From contig OZ252214.1 of NCBI GenBank assembly GCA_965248935.1, forward strand, positions 3,782,001 to 3,846,000: DNA of 64,000 bases, written 5' to 3'. Origin of the DNA: G032773895 sp965248935. GTDB lineage: Bacteria; Pseudomonadota; Gammaproteobacteria; Pseudomonadales; Cellvibrionaceae. Shown in pieces: positions 27,451 to 38,191 of the stretch. The notes below the pieces were generated by a model. The model was not told the origin of the DNA. It did no database searches and saw only the letters and a program-made list of their open reading frames with translations. A program made the translations under genes and the position numbers. How positions within the stretch are numbered: the stretch's first letter is position 1; each line of letters opens with the position of its first letter.

Positions 27451-27482
27451 ACTAAAACGATTTATAATAAGCAAAATAGACA

Positions 27483-28436
27483 ATGAATAAGCAAGATCGA
27501 ACCAGTAAAGACTACGTATTATTAGCCTTAAAAGGCATGGCAATGGGGGCGGCAGATGTTGTACCCGGCGTATCTGGGGGAACGGTTGCCTTTATAACCG
27601 GAATCTACAACGAGCTTTTACACTCCCTAAAACAATGCGGCCCCCAGGCGCTTGTTGTCTTGTATAAAGAGGGCGTCGCAAGCTTTTGGCGCTACATCAA
27701 CGGCACTTTTTTAGTGGTGCTATTTGGCGGAATACTGCTTAGCCTCAAGACCTTAGCGAGCCTTATTATCTACAGTATGGACAATTACCCTCTACTGGTC
27801 TGGGCATTCTTTTCCGGGCTGATTTTCGCTTCCATACTTTTACTGTTAAAACAGCAGAACCGTTGGCGTTATACGCAGGTTATTACCTGTGTGCTTGGAA
27901 TTGTATTCGTGGTGGGTGTGACCTATATAAAACCCGCTCAGTTGCCTGGATATGGGTGGGCATTGTTTCTTGGAGGGTTTATCGCAATATGTGCCATGAT
28001 CCTACCAGGCATATCCGGCAGTTTTATACTGTTGTTAATGGGTTTATATCCCGTATTTCTGAATGCTATAGAAACTTTGGATATTGCCTCTTTAGCGATA
28101 ATTGCCGCTGGTTGTGTCTCTGGCTTACTGGTTTTTTCCCGTTTTCTCTCTTGGTTAATGGATACCTATTTAGATGCAACCCTGGCTCTTCTAACGGGCT
28201 TTTTAGTGGGGTCTCTTTCGGTCACTTGGCCATGGAAATATACCCTTGAGTCCACAACGGATCGGCATGGCGATATTATTCCTTTAGTTCAGTCGAATCT
28301 CACGCCACAAAAATTTACCCAAATAACTGGACAAGAATCCATGTTCGTCGAAATCCTCGTTTCGGCATCAATCGGTATTGTTTTGGTACTTTCAGTTGAG
28401 TATTTGGCATCTAAATTATCTAAAGGACTAGTGTGA
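27483..28436 (+). CDS. DUF368 membrane protein (PopT-type polyprenyl-phosphate translocase family)
   Basis: 317 residues with about eight to nine membrane helices. The family signature GAADVVPGVSGGTVAFITG is near the N-terminus and a second MILPGISGSF motif lies mid-protein. DUF368 members have been reported to recycle undecaprenyl phosphate across the membrane. It sits between pcm and nlpD, 32 bp after pcm. Imperfect 16-bp repeats (tatctaaag(g/a)actagt) bracket its 3' end at 28417 and 28452. Confidence 0.88.
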   Translation: MNKQDRTSKDYVLLALKGMAMGAADVVPGVSGGTVAFITGIYNELLHSLKQCGPQALVVLYKEGVASFWRYINGTFLVVLFGGILLSLKTLASLIIYSMDNYPLLVWAFFSGLIFASILLLLKQQNRWRYTQVITCVLGIVFVVGVTYIKPAQLPGYGWALFLGGFIAICAMILPGISGSFILLLMGLYPVFLNAIETLDIASLAIIAAGCVSGLLVFSRFLSWLMDTYLDATLALLTGFLVGSLSVTWPWKYTLESTTDRHGDIIPLVQSNLTPQKFTQITGQESMFVEILVSASIGIVLVLSVEYLASKLSKGLV

Positions 28437-28584
28437 AGGCGGGGTTTTTGCTATCTAAAGAACTAGTAAAAGTCGGAAAATTCAAAAAAAGTAGGAGTTT
28501 TTGTGAACCAATCCTAGATTAAATTTTCATAATAAACTCCTAATAAGTACTAATACTTCTAAACTAGTTCAAAAAGCAAACAGT

Positions 28585-29430
28585 ATGAGAAAGGTGATTT
28601 TAGGCGTCAAATTGGTTGAGATGAGAAAAGCATTCACAACAGCGATCAAAATATTGATCGCATCTGTTTTCCTTGTGAGCTGTGGGCAGTCTACCCACAG
28701 TGCGCCGGTCGATGAGTTTCAACAACCGCCGTCGCGTCGTATTCAGCATCATACTGTCGCCCATGGGGAAACACTTTATTCAATAGCTTGGCGCTATAAC
28801 TTGGATTACCGGGCTCTTGCTAGAATCAACAAAATAGGCACTCATTTCACTATTTATCCTGGCGAACGACTTAAATTGACGGGAGTTCCGCTCAAAAAAG
28901 AATGGTCTGCTACAAAGACGAAAGAAACGATTACAGCTCCTCCTCCTTCTAAAATCAGTCGGGTTATACCGCCATCCCGGAAAGTTCAAAAAACAAACAA
29001 TCGTTCAATAAAAGGAACAAAGGCGTCGTTAAAATCCATTTCTAAGACATCTGCCTTTGACCCTAAATTTTGGGTTTGGCCAGTAAAAGGCAAAGTGAAA
29101 GTTCGCTTCAAATCAAACGGCGGCTTAAATAAGGGTATTGATATTCAAACCAAATTGGGGGAGCCTGTACTTGCGGCTGCTGCTGGAGAAATTGTTTATT
29201 CAGGCAACGGCCTCAGAGGTTACGGCAAATTACTGATCATTAAGCACAGTGTAAAATTTTTAAGTGCTTATGCACACAACCGCAAACTGCACGTTAAAGA
29301 AGGCGAATTAGTCAGAGCGGGACAGAAAATTGCCGAAGCTGGGTCCACAGGAACTGATACCGTAAAGCTGCACTTTGAAATACGGAATGACGGTCAACCT
29401 GTTGATCCATTGAGATACCTTCCCAAGTAA
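28585..29430 (+). CDS. nlpD: NlpD, LysM/M23 lipoprotein, amidase activator
   Basis: 281 residues: lipoprotein signal ending FLVSC (Cys ~33), a LysM domain (~54-98, HTVAHGETLYSIAWRYN), a basic linker, and a C-terminal M23 fold (~160-278). The metal site is degenerate (NKGIDI where active enzymes have HxxxD), as in E. coli NlpD, which activates AmiC instead of cutting peptidoglycan. A second ATG at 28621 may be the true start. rpoS transcription commonly starts inside nlpD. Confidence 0.93.
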   Translation: MRKVILGVKLVEMRKAFTTAIKILIASVFLVSCGQSTHSAPVDEFQQPPSRRIQHHTVAHGETLYSIAWRYNLDYRALARINKIGTHFTIYPGERLKLTGVPLKKEWSATKTKETITAPPPSKISRVIPPSRKVQKTNNRSIKGTKASLKSISKTSAFDPKFWVWPVKGKVKVRFKSNGGLNKGIDIQTKLGEPVLAAAAGEIVYSGNGLRGYGKLLIIKHSVKFLSAYAHNRKLHVKEGELVRAGQKIAEAGSTGTDTVKLHFEIRNDGQPVDPLRYLPK

Positions 29431-29636
29431 TTCTGGTCGGTACTCAAAGCTAAAGAATTTGAAGTATGGCCGACAACTAATATCTCAAGCGTGTTTAGAC
29501 TTGGGACTGATGTACAAGCCAGCTAAGTTTTTAAGCTAAACGGGGGTCAGCTGTAACGACCACGCAAAATACACAACAAGGGGATAGCGATAGTGCTATC
29601 ACCATTACAATTTTTCGGTTAATAGGGGTAAGGGTC

Positions 29637-30665
29637 ATGGCGGTTCAGGAACTTAATACTCTAAAAAAAGAAGATGAGTCACCAATTATTTCAAATTCGT
29701 TAGATTTTAATATCAATGTAGTTGAAAGTAAGCAAATCAAAAAAGAGAAGACGAAAGAAAAAACGACTCCAGCGCCAAAGAAAACTCGCGGTAGACGTTC
29801 CACACTGGATGACGACGTTCATCAAAAAAACCTAGATGCAACTCAGCTTTATTTAAACGAAATTGGTTTTTCTCCACTGCTCAGTGCTGAAGAAGAAGTG
29901 TATTTTGCTCGCAAGGCCCTCAAAGGGTGCGAAGCTTCTCGTAAGCGTATGATTGAAAGTAACTTGCGACTTGTTGTTAAAATTTCTCGCCGTTATGTTA
30001 ACCGTGGTTTAGCCTTATTAGACCTAATCGAAGAGGGCAATCTTGGTCTTATTCGAGCGGTAGAAAAATTTGATCCAGAGCGTGGTTTCCGTTTCTCTAC
30101 CTACGCTACTTGGTGGATTCGTCAGACAATTGAACGTGCGATTATGAACCAAACTCGCACAATTCGTTTACCTATCCATGTTGTTAAAGAACTCAATGTG
30201 TATCTTCGCGCTTCTCGTGAGCTATCGCAGAAGCTAGATCACGAACCCTCTCCAGATGACATTGCCTGCTTGCTAGATAAGCCAGTAGAAGATGTAGAGC
30301 GCATGTTGGCTTTAAATGAGCGTGTTACCTCTATGGATATACCTGTAGGGCCATCCTCTGAAAAAACTATAGTAGATACTGTTCCAGATCAACAAGTTTC
30401 AGACCCCGTAGAACTGCTGCAAGACAGTGATCTAAGCACCAGCCTTAACGACTGGTTGGACGAACTAAGTGAAAAACAAAGAGAAGTGGTTGCGCGTCGT
30501 TTTGGTTTGCGTGGACATGAAACCAGCACTCTCGAAGAAGTGGGTCGTGAAATTGGCTTAACTCGTGAAAGAGTTCGTCAAATTCAAGTTGAAGCGCTTC
30601 GCCGTCTAAGAGACATTTTAGAGAAACAAGGTCTAGACGCTACCGCTTTATTTGGTTCTTTGTAG
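29637..30665 (+). CDS. rpoS: RpoS, stationary-phase sigma factor
   Basis: 342 residues. Region 2 (DLIEEGNLGLIRAVEKFDPE, then FRFSTYATWWIRQ) and the region 4 helix-turn-helix (TLEEVGREIGLTRERVRQI) are intact. The DDDVHQKNLDATQLYLNEIGFSPLL segment (first part DATQLYLNEIGFSPLL) distinguishes RpoS from RpoD. A ~25-residue Lys-rich stretch precedes it. It lies after nlpD as in other gammaproteobacteria. Confidence 0.97.
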   Translation: MAVQELNTLKKEDESPIISNSLDFNINVVESKQIKKEKTKEKTTPAPKKTRGRRSTLDDDVHQKNLDATQLYLNEIGFSPLLSAEEEVYFARKALKGCEASRKRMIESNLRLVVKISRRYVNRGLALLDLIEEGNLGLIRAVEKFDPERGFRFSTYATWWIRQTIERAIMNQTRTIRLPIHVVKELNVYLRASRELSQKLDHEPSPDDIACLLDKPVEDVERMLALNERVTSMDIPVGPSSEKTIVDTVPDQQVSDPVELLQDSDLSTSLNDWLDELSEKQREVVARRFGLRGHETSTLEEVGREIGLTRERVRQIQVEALRRLRDILEKQGLDATALFGSL

Positions 30666-30696
30666 CTCTACCGAATTTTATACACTGTGATATAAC

Positions 30697-30725
30697 TTGC
30701 CCGGTTTTAAACCGGGCTTTTTATT
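30697..30725 (+). terminator. Intrinsic terminator after rpoS
   Basis: gcccggttt-t-aaaccgggc (30699-30717) followed by tttttatt. It closes the rpoS transcript before the convergent fdxA gene. Confidence 0.92.
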
Positions 30726-30833
30726 CTGTGAAAATTAAAATTGATAGTTCTCATTCAGGTTGTGTAACCGTCTTCATGTATAAATTGTCGTCGTCTTGCG
30801 GTATTTTTATTCACAGAAATAAGAGGACGGAAA

Positions 30834-30858
30834 TAAAAAAGCCGCTCAAAAGCAGCCT
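30834..30858 (-). terminator. Intrinsic terminator of fdxA (minus strand)
   Basis: Read on the minus strand: ggctgcttttgagcggc followed by a run of T. Together with the rpoS terminator it insulates the two convergent genes. Confidence 0.75.
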
Positions 30859-30884
30859 TAATGATCTACGTTATTTTTGAAATG

Positions 30885-31208
30885 TTATTTTTCCAGGTGC
30901 TTAAGCTTACCTTCAATACCATCCCACTCTTCAGCGTCAGCAGGGGCATCTTTCTTCTCTGTAATAACTGGCCATACTTCCGCAAGCTCAGCATTAAGCT
31001 CCAGGAACGCCTCCTGGTCTGTCGGTAACTCATCTTCGGAGAAAATGGCATCTACAGGGCACTCAGGCTCACATAAAGCACAATCAATGCATTCATCTGG
31101 ATGAATGACCAAAAAGTTTGGCCCCTCATAGAAACAATCAACTGGGCACACCTCAACACAGTCAGTGTGTTTACACTTGATGCAGTTTTCACCCACCACA
31201 AATGTCAT
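30885..31208 (-). CDS. fdxA: FdxA, 7Fe ferredoxin
   Basis: 107 residues from ATG 31208 (MTFVVGENCIKC). Two cysteine clusters, CIKCKHTDCVEVCP and CIDCALCEPECP, bind a [3Fe-4S] and a [4Fe-4S] cluster. The length and the acidic C-terminal tail match FdxA. It lies downstream of mutS on the same strand, the arrangement seen in Pseudomonas. Confidence 0.95.
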   Translation of the reverse strand: MTFVVGENCIKCKHTDCVEVCPVDCFYEGPNFLVIHPDECIDCALCEPECPVDAIFSEDELPTDQEAFLELNAELAEVWPVITEKKDAPADAEEWDGIEGKLKHLEK

Positions 31209-31358
31209 TTTTACCACCATTTCAATTTTTCGAGCGCGCATTCTACCAGGATCATCTTTGATCGGAAACCTCAGTATTTACCCACTTTAACGGCTATTTC
31301 CGATTTATGATGGCTCTTTTCTGGGTTAACTTCCTGGGCGGTTTACCTCCCTTGCGCA

Positions 31359-33950
31359 TCAGTCTTGCAACTCCTTGAGTTGGTAGAGCACATCGAGCGC
31401 TTCTCTTGGCGTCAGGCTGTCAGGGTCTATCTTCTCTAAGCGTTTATCGGATGCACTTGGTTCTGTGCTGCCAAACAAGTCTGCCTGAGCAATAGGCTGA
31501 GGTTCGGCAGGGCTTTTAACTGGGGAGTCAGAACTCGATTCTAAGCGCCGTAACTGAGTTTTAGCGTGCTTGAGTACATCCGAGGGAATACCTGCTAATT
31601 TTGCTACCTGCAAGCCATAGCTCTTGCTTGCTGGCCCCGTTTGAATATTGTGTAAGAACACCACATCATCATTATGCTCCGTGGCGTCCAAGTGAATATT
31701 TTTTACCCCCTCTAATTGAGCGGGTAACTCAGTAATTTCGAAATAATGGGTAGCGAACAAAGTCAGGGCTTTGATCTTCTTTGCCAAGTGTTCTACACAC
31801 GCCCAAGCGAGAGAGAGACCATCATAAGTACTGGTGCCACGCCCAATTTCATCCATCAGAACCAAGCTATTATCCGTCGCATTATTAAGAATATTCGCCG
31901 TTTCCGTCATCTCCACCATAAACGTAGAACGGCCACCAGCCAAGTCATCCGCCGAACCAATACGAGTAAATATTCTGTCCACCAAATCCAATTTACACCG
32001 GGTCGCAGGAACATAACTGCCTATCTGTGCGAGAAGCACAATTAACGCAGTTTGCCGCATATAAGTGGACTTACCACCCATATTAGGCCCAGTAATCACC
32101 AGCATTTTTTGACTGTTATCAAAGAGTAAATCGTTGGGAACAAAAGGTGAATCGAGGACCTGCTCCACTACCGGGTGGCGACCTTCATCAATCTGAATTA
32201 TTTTGTCGCCCACCAATTCAGGCTTGCAGTAATTGAGTACTTGCGCACGTTCAGCAAGCGTACTTAATACATCGAGTTCAGAAATGCCATTGGCTGAAGT
32301 TTGCAGTGCAAACAAATGCTCGTTAAGCTTTTCGATTAGTTCCTCGTACAGTGCTTTTTCTTTCGTCAGTGCGCGGCTTTTTGCCGAAAGCGCTTTATCC
32401 TCAAACTTCTTTAATTCCGGGGTAATAAAACGCTCGGCATTTTTAAGTGTTTGGCGACGAATATATTCTACGGGTGCTTTATCCGATTGCGCTTTACTCA
32501 CCTCAATAAAATAGCCGTGTACTCGGTTATAGCCCACTTTAAGTGTGGGTATGCCAGTGCGTTCTTTTTCCTGGCTTTCTAACTTAATAAGGAAGTCGCC
32601 CGCATTAGAATTAATATTTCTTAATTCGTCTAATTCCGCATCGTAGCCTTCCGCGATAACCCCTCCCTCCCGAATCACAACCGGAGGGTTTTCCACAATC
32701 GCTTTATTCACCAGCTCAACAAGCTCTGGAAACTCCGCAATATCTTTCGATAGCTCTTTCAATTTATCTGACGAAGCACCGGACAACTTTTGTTGTAATT
32801 CAGGCAAATAAGCGAGAGAACTGCCTAGGCGAGAAAGGTCTCGCGGGCGAGAAGAACGCAGAGCAAGACGGCCTAAAATACGCTCCAAATCACCAATATT
32901 TTTTAATGGTGAACGAACATCCTCGTAACGGTAATTGTCAATTAAATTGTCTATTGCATCTTGTCGAAGCGTAATTTCTTCACGGTCCCGTAATGGGTAA
33001 TGCAGCCAGCGTCGTAATAACCGTCCTCCCATTGCCGTTGAACTGGTATTTAATACACTAAACAGCGTATTGTCCTCCTCTCCGCTGAGGTTTACATCCA
33101 GTTCCAGATTTCTGCGAGTGGAAGCATCCAACGTCACCCTCTCTTCGCTGGATTCAGGAACAATAGATGAAATATGCCCCAGAGAAGTGCGCTGCGTTTC
33201 TTGCGCGTAGTGAAATAAACAGCCTGCTGCACCAATTGCCGCGCTGTCCTCATCGCAGCCAAAACCGGATAAATCCTTAGTGCCAAAGTGCTTAGTCAAA
33301 CTTTGCAAAGCCGTCTCACGGTCGAACTCCCACTCAGGGCGACCGCGATACCCTTTTCTCTCCCTGAGTTCTGTCGGCAACGCACCCACCTCATGGCAGA
33401 GTAACTCCGCTGGGTTGAGTCGGGTAATTTCACTTAACAGCTCAGCAGAGTCTTGTGCCGTCAGTATAGTGAAGCGCCCACTGCCCATATCTAAACAAGC
33501 GATACCGAAGCTTTCTTGTTGAAAGCATACCGATACCAATAGGTTATCTCTGTTTTCATCCAGCAGTGCCTCATCACTGACCGTCCCCGGCGTGACCACG
33601 CGCATGACCTTGCGTTCAACCGGCCCTTTCGACGTAGCCGGGTCACCTATTTGCTCGCAAATAGCGACAGAAACCCCTAACTTAACTAACTTCGCAAGAT
33701 AATTTTCAGCCGCGTGATAGGGTACGCCCGCCATAGGAATAGGGTTTCCATTGGCCTTCCCTCGGGCAGTAAGAGTGACGTCCAGCAACCTAGCAGCTTT
33801 TTTGGCATCGTCAAAAAAGACCTCGTAAAAATCCCCCATGCGATAGAATACAATCTCGTTAGGGTGTTCAGCTTTAATGCGTAGATACTGCTGCATCATA
33901 GGGGTATGGGGTGCTTCTGCTGTCTTTGGCTTGCCTGGTACTTTGCTCAT
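31359..33950 (-). CDS. mutS: MutS, DNA mismatch recognition ATPase
   Basis: 863 residues, full length. The mismatch-binding Phe-x-Glu motif is in FYRMGDFYEVFFDDA, the Walker A is GPNMGGKST, and DEIGRGTSTYDG is the Walker B/ABC region. The C-terminal helix-turn-helix (TPREALDVLYQLKEL) is present. mutS is intact, so the frameshifts elsewhere need not reflect loss of mismatch repair. In Pseudomonas the upstream neighbour is pncC-recA; here about 19.6 kb of other DNA intervenes. Confidence 0.98.
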   Translation of the reverse strand: MSKVPGKPKTAEAPHTPMMQQYLRIKAEHPNEIVFYRMGDFYEVFFDDAKKAARLLDVTLTARGKANGNPIPMAGVPYHAAENYLAKLVKLGVSVAICEQIGDPATSKGPVERKVMRVVTPGTVSDEALLDENRDNLLVSVCFQQESFGIACLDMGSGRFTILTAQDSAELLSEITRLNPAELLCHEVGALPTELRERKGYRGRPEWEFDRETALQSLTKHFGTKDLSGFGCDEDSAAIGAAGCLFHYAQETQRTSLGHISSIVPESSEERVTLDASTRRNLELDVNLSGEEDNTLFSVLNTSSTAMGGRLLRRWLHYPLRDREEITLRQDAIDNLIDNYRYEDVRSPLKNIGDLERILGRLALRSSRPRDLSRLGSSLAYLPELQQKLSGASSDKLKELSKDIAEFPELVELVNKAIVENPPVVIREGGVIAEGYDAELDELRNINSNAGDFLIKLESQEKERTGIPTLKVGYNRVHGYFIEVSKAQSDKAPVEYIRRQTLKNAERFITPELKKFEDKALSAKSRALTKEKALYEELIEKLNEHLFALQTSANGISELDVLSTLAERAQVLNYCKPELVGDKIIQIDEGRHPVVEQVLDSPFVPNDLLFDNSQKMLVITGPNMGGKSTYMRQTALIVLLAQIGSYVPATRCKLDLVDRIFTRIGSADDLAGGRSTFMVEMTETANILNNATDNSLVLMDEIGRGTSTYDGLSLAWACVEHLAKKIKALTLFATHYFEITELPAQLEGVKNIHLDATEHNDDVVFLHNIQTGPASKSYGLQVAKLAGIPSDVLKHAKTQLRRLESSSDSPVKSPAEPQPIAQADLFGSTEPSASDKRLEKIDPDSLTPREALDVLYQLKELQD

Positions 33951-34238
33951 AGATTAGCTCTAATACTTTGTTTTTAAAGTATTTAATTCCTATTTAGGTT
34001 TTATTGGTTTTAGTGAGGGTCAGTGAAGCTCTATGCCGCTTATTAAAAAGCGTAAGTAGGTGGGGATGGTGCCCACTCGGCTATTTGCGCCTTTATGTAA
34101 ACCCATAGACAGAACTGTTTCGCACTGTTTTAAGATAGAGGGTCATACAAAGGGAGGTAAGAATATCAAAACAAGTGGGAAACCACTATCAACACCAGTA
34201 ATTAATATGAAATACTAGTTTGTTGGCGCTCTATCTTG

Positions 34239-34650
34239 TTGATATAGAATACGTTTGGAGTCCGGCCCAACGGCTTAAGGGACGGTATACAACCGCAGGT
34301 CGGAATAAATTAAAAACACCGTGTAGGTTGGAAAAGGCGGAGCCGCCTTCCAACGTTTGCCGAGTGGTTGCTCGGTGGTGAATTGATTTGAATTTTGATT
34401 GTGGGTGGTTTTTTGTCGGGTGGTATTGATGGTTGCGGTATTTATGTCGGATGGCGCTTCGCTTATCCGACCTACGTTCTTGGATGTTCGTTTTGTTGGG
34501 TTTGGCTCGATATGAATTGGGTAATGTTGGGGTAGGGTTGTGTCGGAAGGCGGCTTTGCCTTTTCCAACCTACGTATCTAAATAACTACAAGTCGGTCCC
34601 ATTACAATAACAGACGAATGTATGGGGAAGTTTCACCGTCAAGGGTTAGA
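34239..34650 (+). pseudogene. Decayed partial copy of the PG-binding effector-like gene (see 42754), split by a MITE
   Basis: 34239-34288 matches 43205-43255 closely (shared ggcccaacggct, then aagggacggtata, one extra base here), and 34592-34650 matches 43513-43568 (shared cccattacaataacagacga, then gaatgtatggg). Between the two parts lies the 251-bp MITE-like element at 34323-34573. Just upstream, attaattactgg at ~34190 (minus strand) matches the remnant at 42444-42623, so a larger segment was once duplicated. Confidence 0.8.
34323..34573. mobile_element. MITE-like element, 251 bp, inside the decayed gene copy
   Basis: Terminal inverted repeats 34323-34354 and 34542-34573 match at ~29 of 32 positions; each end folds as a hairpin. 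The interior is T/G-rich without a supported gene. About 120 bp of the left interior is nearly the same as in 42180-42333. An outer flank (cggaataaattaaaaa) is shared with the copies at 11.8 and 48.3 kb. Confidence 0.8.
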
Positions 34651-34747
34651 CGAAAGTGGCGGTAGTAAAACTAAGGCAGCAGAATTATTGGGCTTAAAGA
34701 ACTACCAAACGCTCAATAATTGGATGGGTAAATACAACATTAAATAG
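34622..34747 (+). pseudogene. Chimeric remnant: effector fragment fused in frame to a Fis-type helix-turn-helix tail
   Basis: The frame begins with MGKFHRQGL, which matches the C-terminal region of the effector-like protein at 42.7-43.7 kb, and continues as SKTKAAELLGLKNYQTLNNW, a Fis-type DNA-binding helix pair as found at the C-terminus of sigma-54 activators. Only 41 codons remain. It appears to be the fused end of two lost genes just upstream of hsdR. Expression is doubtful. Confidence 0.55.
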
Positions 34748-34808
34748 CGTTCAATTTAAACTTGGCACGGCCTTCGCTATTCCTATTGGAATCGCTTAAA
34801 AGGCTGGT

Positions 34809-37800
34809 ATGAAAAGAATATTATTTATGCAATCACAAAACTTTGAATTTCTTCGTAAATACAATGCAAATTTAGCAAGCCTAGCGGGGCTGGCTGAAGC
34901 GGTCATGCATATTGATCCGGGCAGCGCGCTGACAAGGCTAAGGGCTTTTACGGAGGAGTTAACTAAATCTATCTACAAAGAAGAGCGCTTACCTCGTGTG
35001 CCCCAGGCTAATTTTTATGAAATGGTCAAAAGTAATGTATTTACCGATTGTGTGGGCGCCAGCCTGGTTCATCAAATAAATACTATTCGTATGCAAGGTA
35101 ACGGAACCGCACATGGTGGCAAAGGGGATTTACGCAACGCGCAAATGAGTATGGGAACGGCCCATCAATTGGGTATGTATTTGGCGATCAAATACTACGG
35201 TATTAAGAAAGCAGATATACCCGCATACATCGATGTTAAAAGCCCGCTCGAAGAATTAAAAGCGGCCAAAAAATCCATTCAAAAATTTAAAGAAGAAAAC
35301 GTCGAAAAAACCAAAATTATAGACGAGCTATTAGAGCGCGAAGATATTGCACGGATAAAAACGTTTGAGAAAGAGCCAAGCCCATCACCAGAAATTAAAG
35401 AATACAAAAAACAGCAAAGCCAAAAAGCGGCCAACTCTTTACAGTGGAATGAGGCCGAAACGCGCAAACAAATGATCGATACCATGTTGGATCGAGCCGG
35501 TTGGAATGTAAAAGACCCTGATCAAGTGGGGATAGAAGTCCCAGTCGATTTTCCATCAAACCCAAGCGGCATAGGTAAAGTGGATTATGTCCTCTGGGGT
35601 GATAATGGCCAGCCGCTCGCGGTTGTAGAAGCCAAAAGAGCCAGTAATACAAGCCTACAAGCGGGGCGGGAACAAGCTCGCTTGTATGCAGACGCTTTTG
35701 AGCGTATGGGCAAACAACGCCCTATCGTGTTCTACACCAATGGTTATGAAACCCATATATGGGATGACGCGCAATACAATACCTATAGGCATATTTATGG
35801 TTTGTACAGTAAAGATAGCCTCGACTACTTAATCTATCAGCGTCAATTTAGAGTTAAAAATTTAGAGCAACATAACCCCAACCTAAATATTGCGGGCCGT
35901 CCTTATCAAATAGAATCCATTAAAACAGTCGCCAACCACTTTCAAGAGCAGCGCCGAAAGGCCCTTATTGTACAAGCCACAGGTACAGGTAAAACTCGTG
36001 TTGCCATTGCTTTGGCGGAGTTACTTTTACGCACAGGCTGGGGTAAACGTGTGCTGTTTTTATGTGATCGCAAAGAGCTACGAAAACAAGCAGATGACGC
36101 TTTTAAAGAGCATTTACCCAGTGAGCCGCGTTGTGTTATCGGTGAAACCAACAGTATCAATAGTAACGCCAGAATCTATATTGCGACCTACCCAGGTATG
36201 ATGAATCGCATGGCGCAATTGGATGTGGGCTTTTTCGATATCGTAATTGCCGATGAATCTCATCGAAGTATTTACAATAAATATCGCGATATATTTGATT
36301 ACTTTGATGCGCTCAACTTAGGGTTAACGGCAACGCCCGTGCAATTTATCAGCCGTAATACTTTCGATCTATTCGGGTGTGAAACCACCGATCCGACCTT
36401 TGAATATAGTTTTGAACAGGCCATTCAAAATGAACCACCCTATTTATCTCATTACACCGTAAAAGACCTAACCACCGAATTTTTGCGAGACGGCATTCAC
36501 TATAACGATTTGGATGACGATCAAAAACGCCAGTTAGAAGATGACTTAGGCGTAGAAGAAGCCCAACACACCACCATCGCCGGGAAATACATAGGCAAAA
36601 AGATATTCAGCGAATCTACAGACGCCGCCATACTCGAAAACCTAATTAATAACGGTATAAAAGACGAAACCAATACCTTAATTGGCAAGACCATAATATT
36701 CGCTCAACGGAAAGACCATGCCGAGCACCTTGAAAAGGTCTTTAATACGCTCTATCCGCAGTTGGGTGCCAAAGTGTGCAAGGTCATTCACAACAGCATT
36801 CCAAAAGTCGACGTGCTACTAGAGGAATTTAAAAAACCGAGTAACGATTTTAGAATCGCCATATCGGTCGATATGATGGATACCGGCATTGATGTGCCTG
36901 AGGTGGTCAATCTCGTCTTTGCAAAAACCGTGCGATCCATCGTTAAATTTAAACAAATGATCGGTCGTGGAACACGTTTGAGTGAAGACCTATTTGGCCC
37001 CGGCAAGCATAAGCAAGAATTTAAAATATTTGACCACTATAGCAACTTTGTGTACTTCGATGAGGAGTACCAAGAGTCGGAAGAAAACGACAGCCTTTCA
37101 CTACACGAATCTAACTTTCAAGCCCGTTTAGAGCTGGTGCGCGCCGCACTTAAAAACAACCATGCGCAAGCCTTTGATACCGCTGTCACCTTATTGCAAC
37201 AAGATATTAACGACCTACCAGAGCAAAGTATTGCTGTAAAACGTGAGTTGCGAAGCGTCCACACATTACTGCAAACCGATATGCTTCAAAAAATGGATGC
37301 CGCAACCCAGCATTTATTAGAGCGCACCATAGGCCCACTTATGGGCGCAAGAACGCTGCAAGATAAATTTGCCGTTGCCTTTGATCGGCTGGTAGCCAAA
37401 ATTCAAACCTGCTTAGTGAAAAACGCCAGTTGTTTTGACGATGGAAAAGACGAGCTATTGGCAGAAATAGATCGGCTTGCCGTCAATATTGGCGCCGTCC
37501 GACAAAAAGATGCGATTATCGCAGAAGTGCGCAGTGCAGAATTTTGGCAAGCCGCAAGCATAGAAAAACTTGAAACCGCCCGCAAAGCCCTTCGCGGTAT
37601 TATGAAATACCGTGTATCACCCGGTGGTACTTCAGAACAAAAAATTACAAAACAAAAGACGGAGGTATTCGTGAAACAGAACGAAAAATGCAGCTTTCCA
37701 GCGAGGGCGAAATGTTGCTTTATCGCCGTCGTCTAAAAGCCGTATTGGACAGCATGTTAAAAGATAACCCCATCTTGCAAAAAGTATACAAAAATGAACC

Positions 37801-38191
37801 CCTTCAATACGAAGAATTAGCCACGCTAACATCGAGTATTCTTACCGCTAACCCCGGTGTTGATTTGAGCCTACTCAACGAATTTTACGGTCGCACAGCG
37901 GACCAGTTAGATCAAACCATTCGCGAGCTGGTGGGGTTAGACCTCCTTGCAGTGGAAAAACACTTTACCCAATTTTTACATGAACACCCCAGCCTTACCG
38001 CACAGCAAACAAGGTTTGTGAATTTACTCAAGCAATTTATTAGTGATAATGGTGGTCTGGAACTCGAAAATTTGGTCGATGTGCCCTTCAACAGTGTGTC
38101 ACCCGAAGGTATTGACGGTGTTTTTACTCCAGAGGACGTAGGGAGCCTTGTCGCACTACTCAAACCTTTTCTTAGGCCGGAAGCAAACTAA
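34809..38191 (+). pseudogene. hsdR: HsdR, type I restriction endonuclease subunit, frameshifted near the C-terminus
   Basis: Codons 1-~955 are open: a DUF4145-like N-terminal domain, the PD-(D/E)xK nuclease (VDYVLWG...VVEAKRAS, ~258-280), Walker A QATGTGKTR (~390-400) and DESHRS motor motifs. At ~37688 the frame breaks in a run of five A; the next frame (37688-38191, 167 codons) supplies the EcoEI-type C-terminal domain. One added A would join them as ~1127 residues. Phase variation, decay or a read error are all possible; the motor and nuclease are complete without the tail. Confidence 0.85.

Noticed and set aside
34275..34568. Minus-strand open frame within the MITE at 34.3 kb
   Set aside because: Lies almost wholly inside the repeat, and a similar frame in the 42.2 kb copy has a different, shorter product; no protein features.
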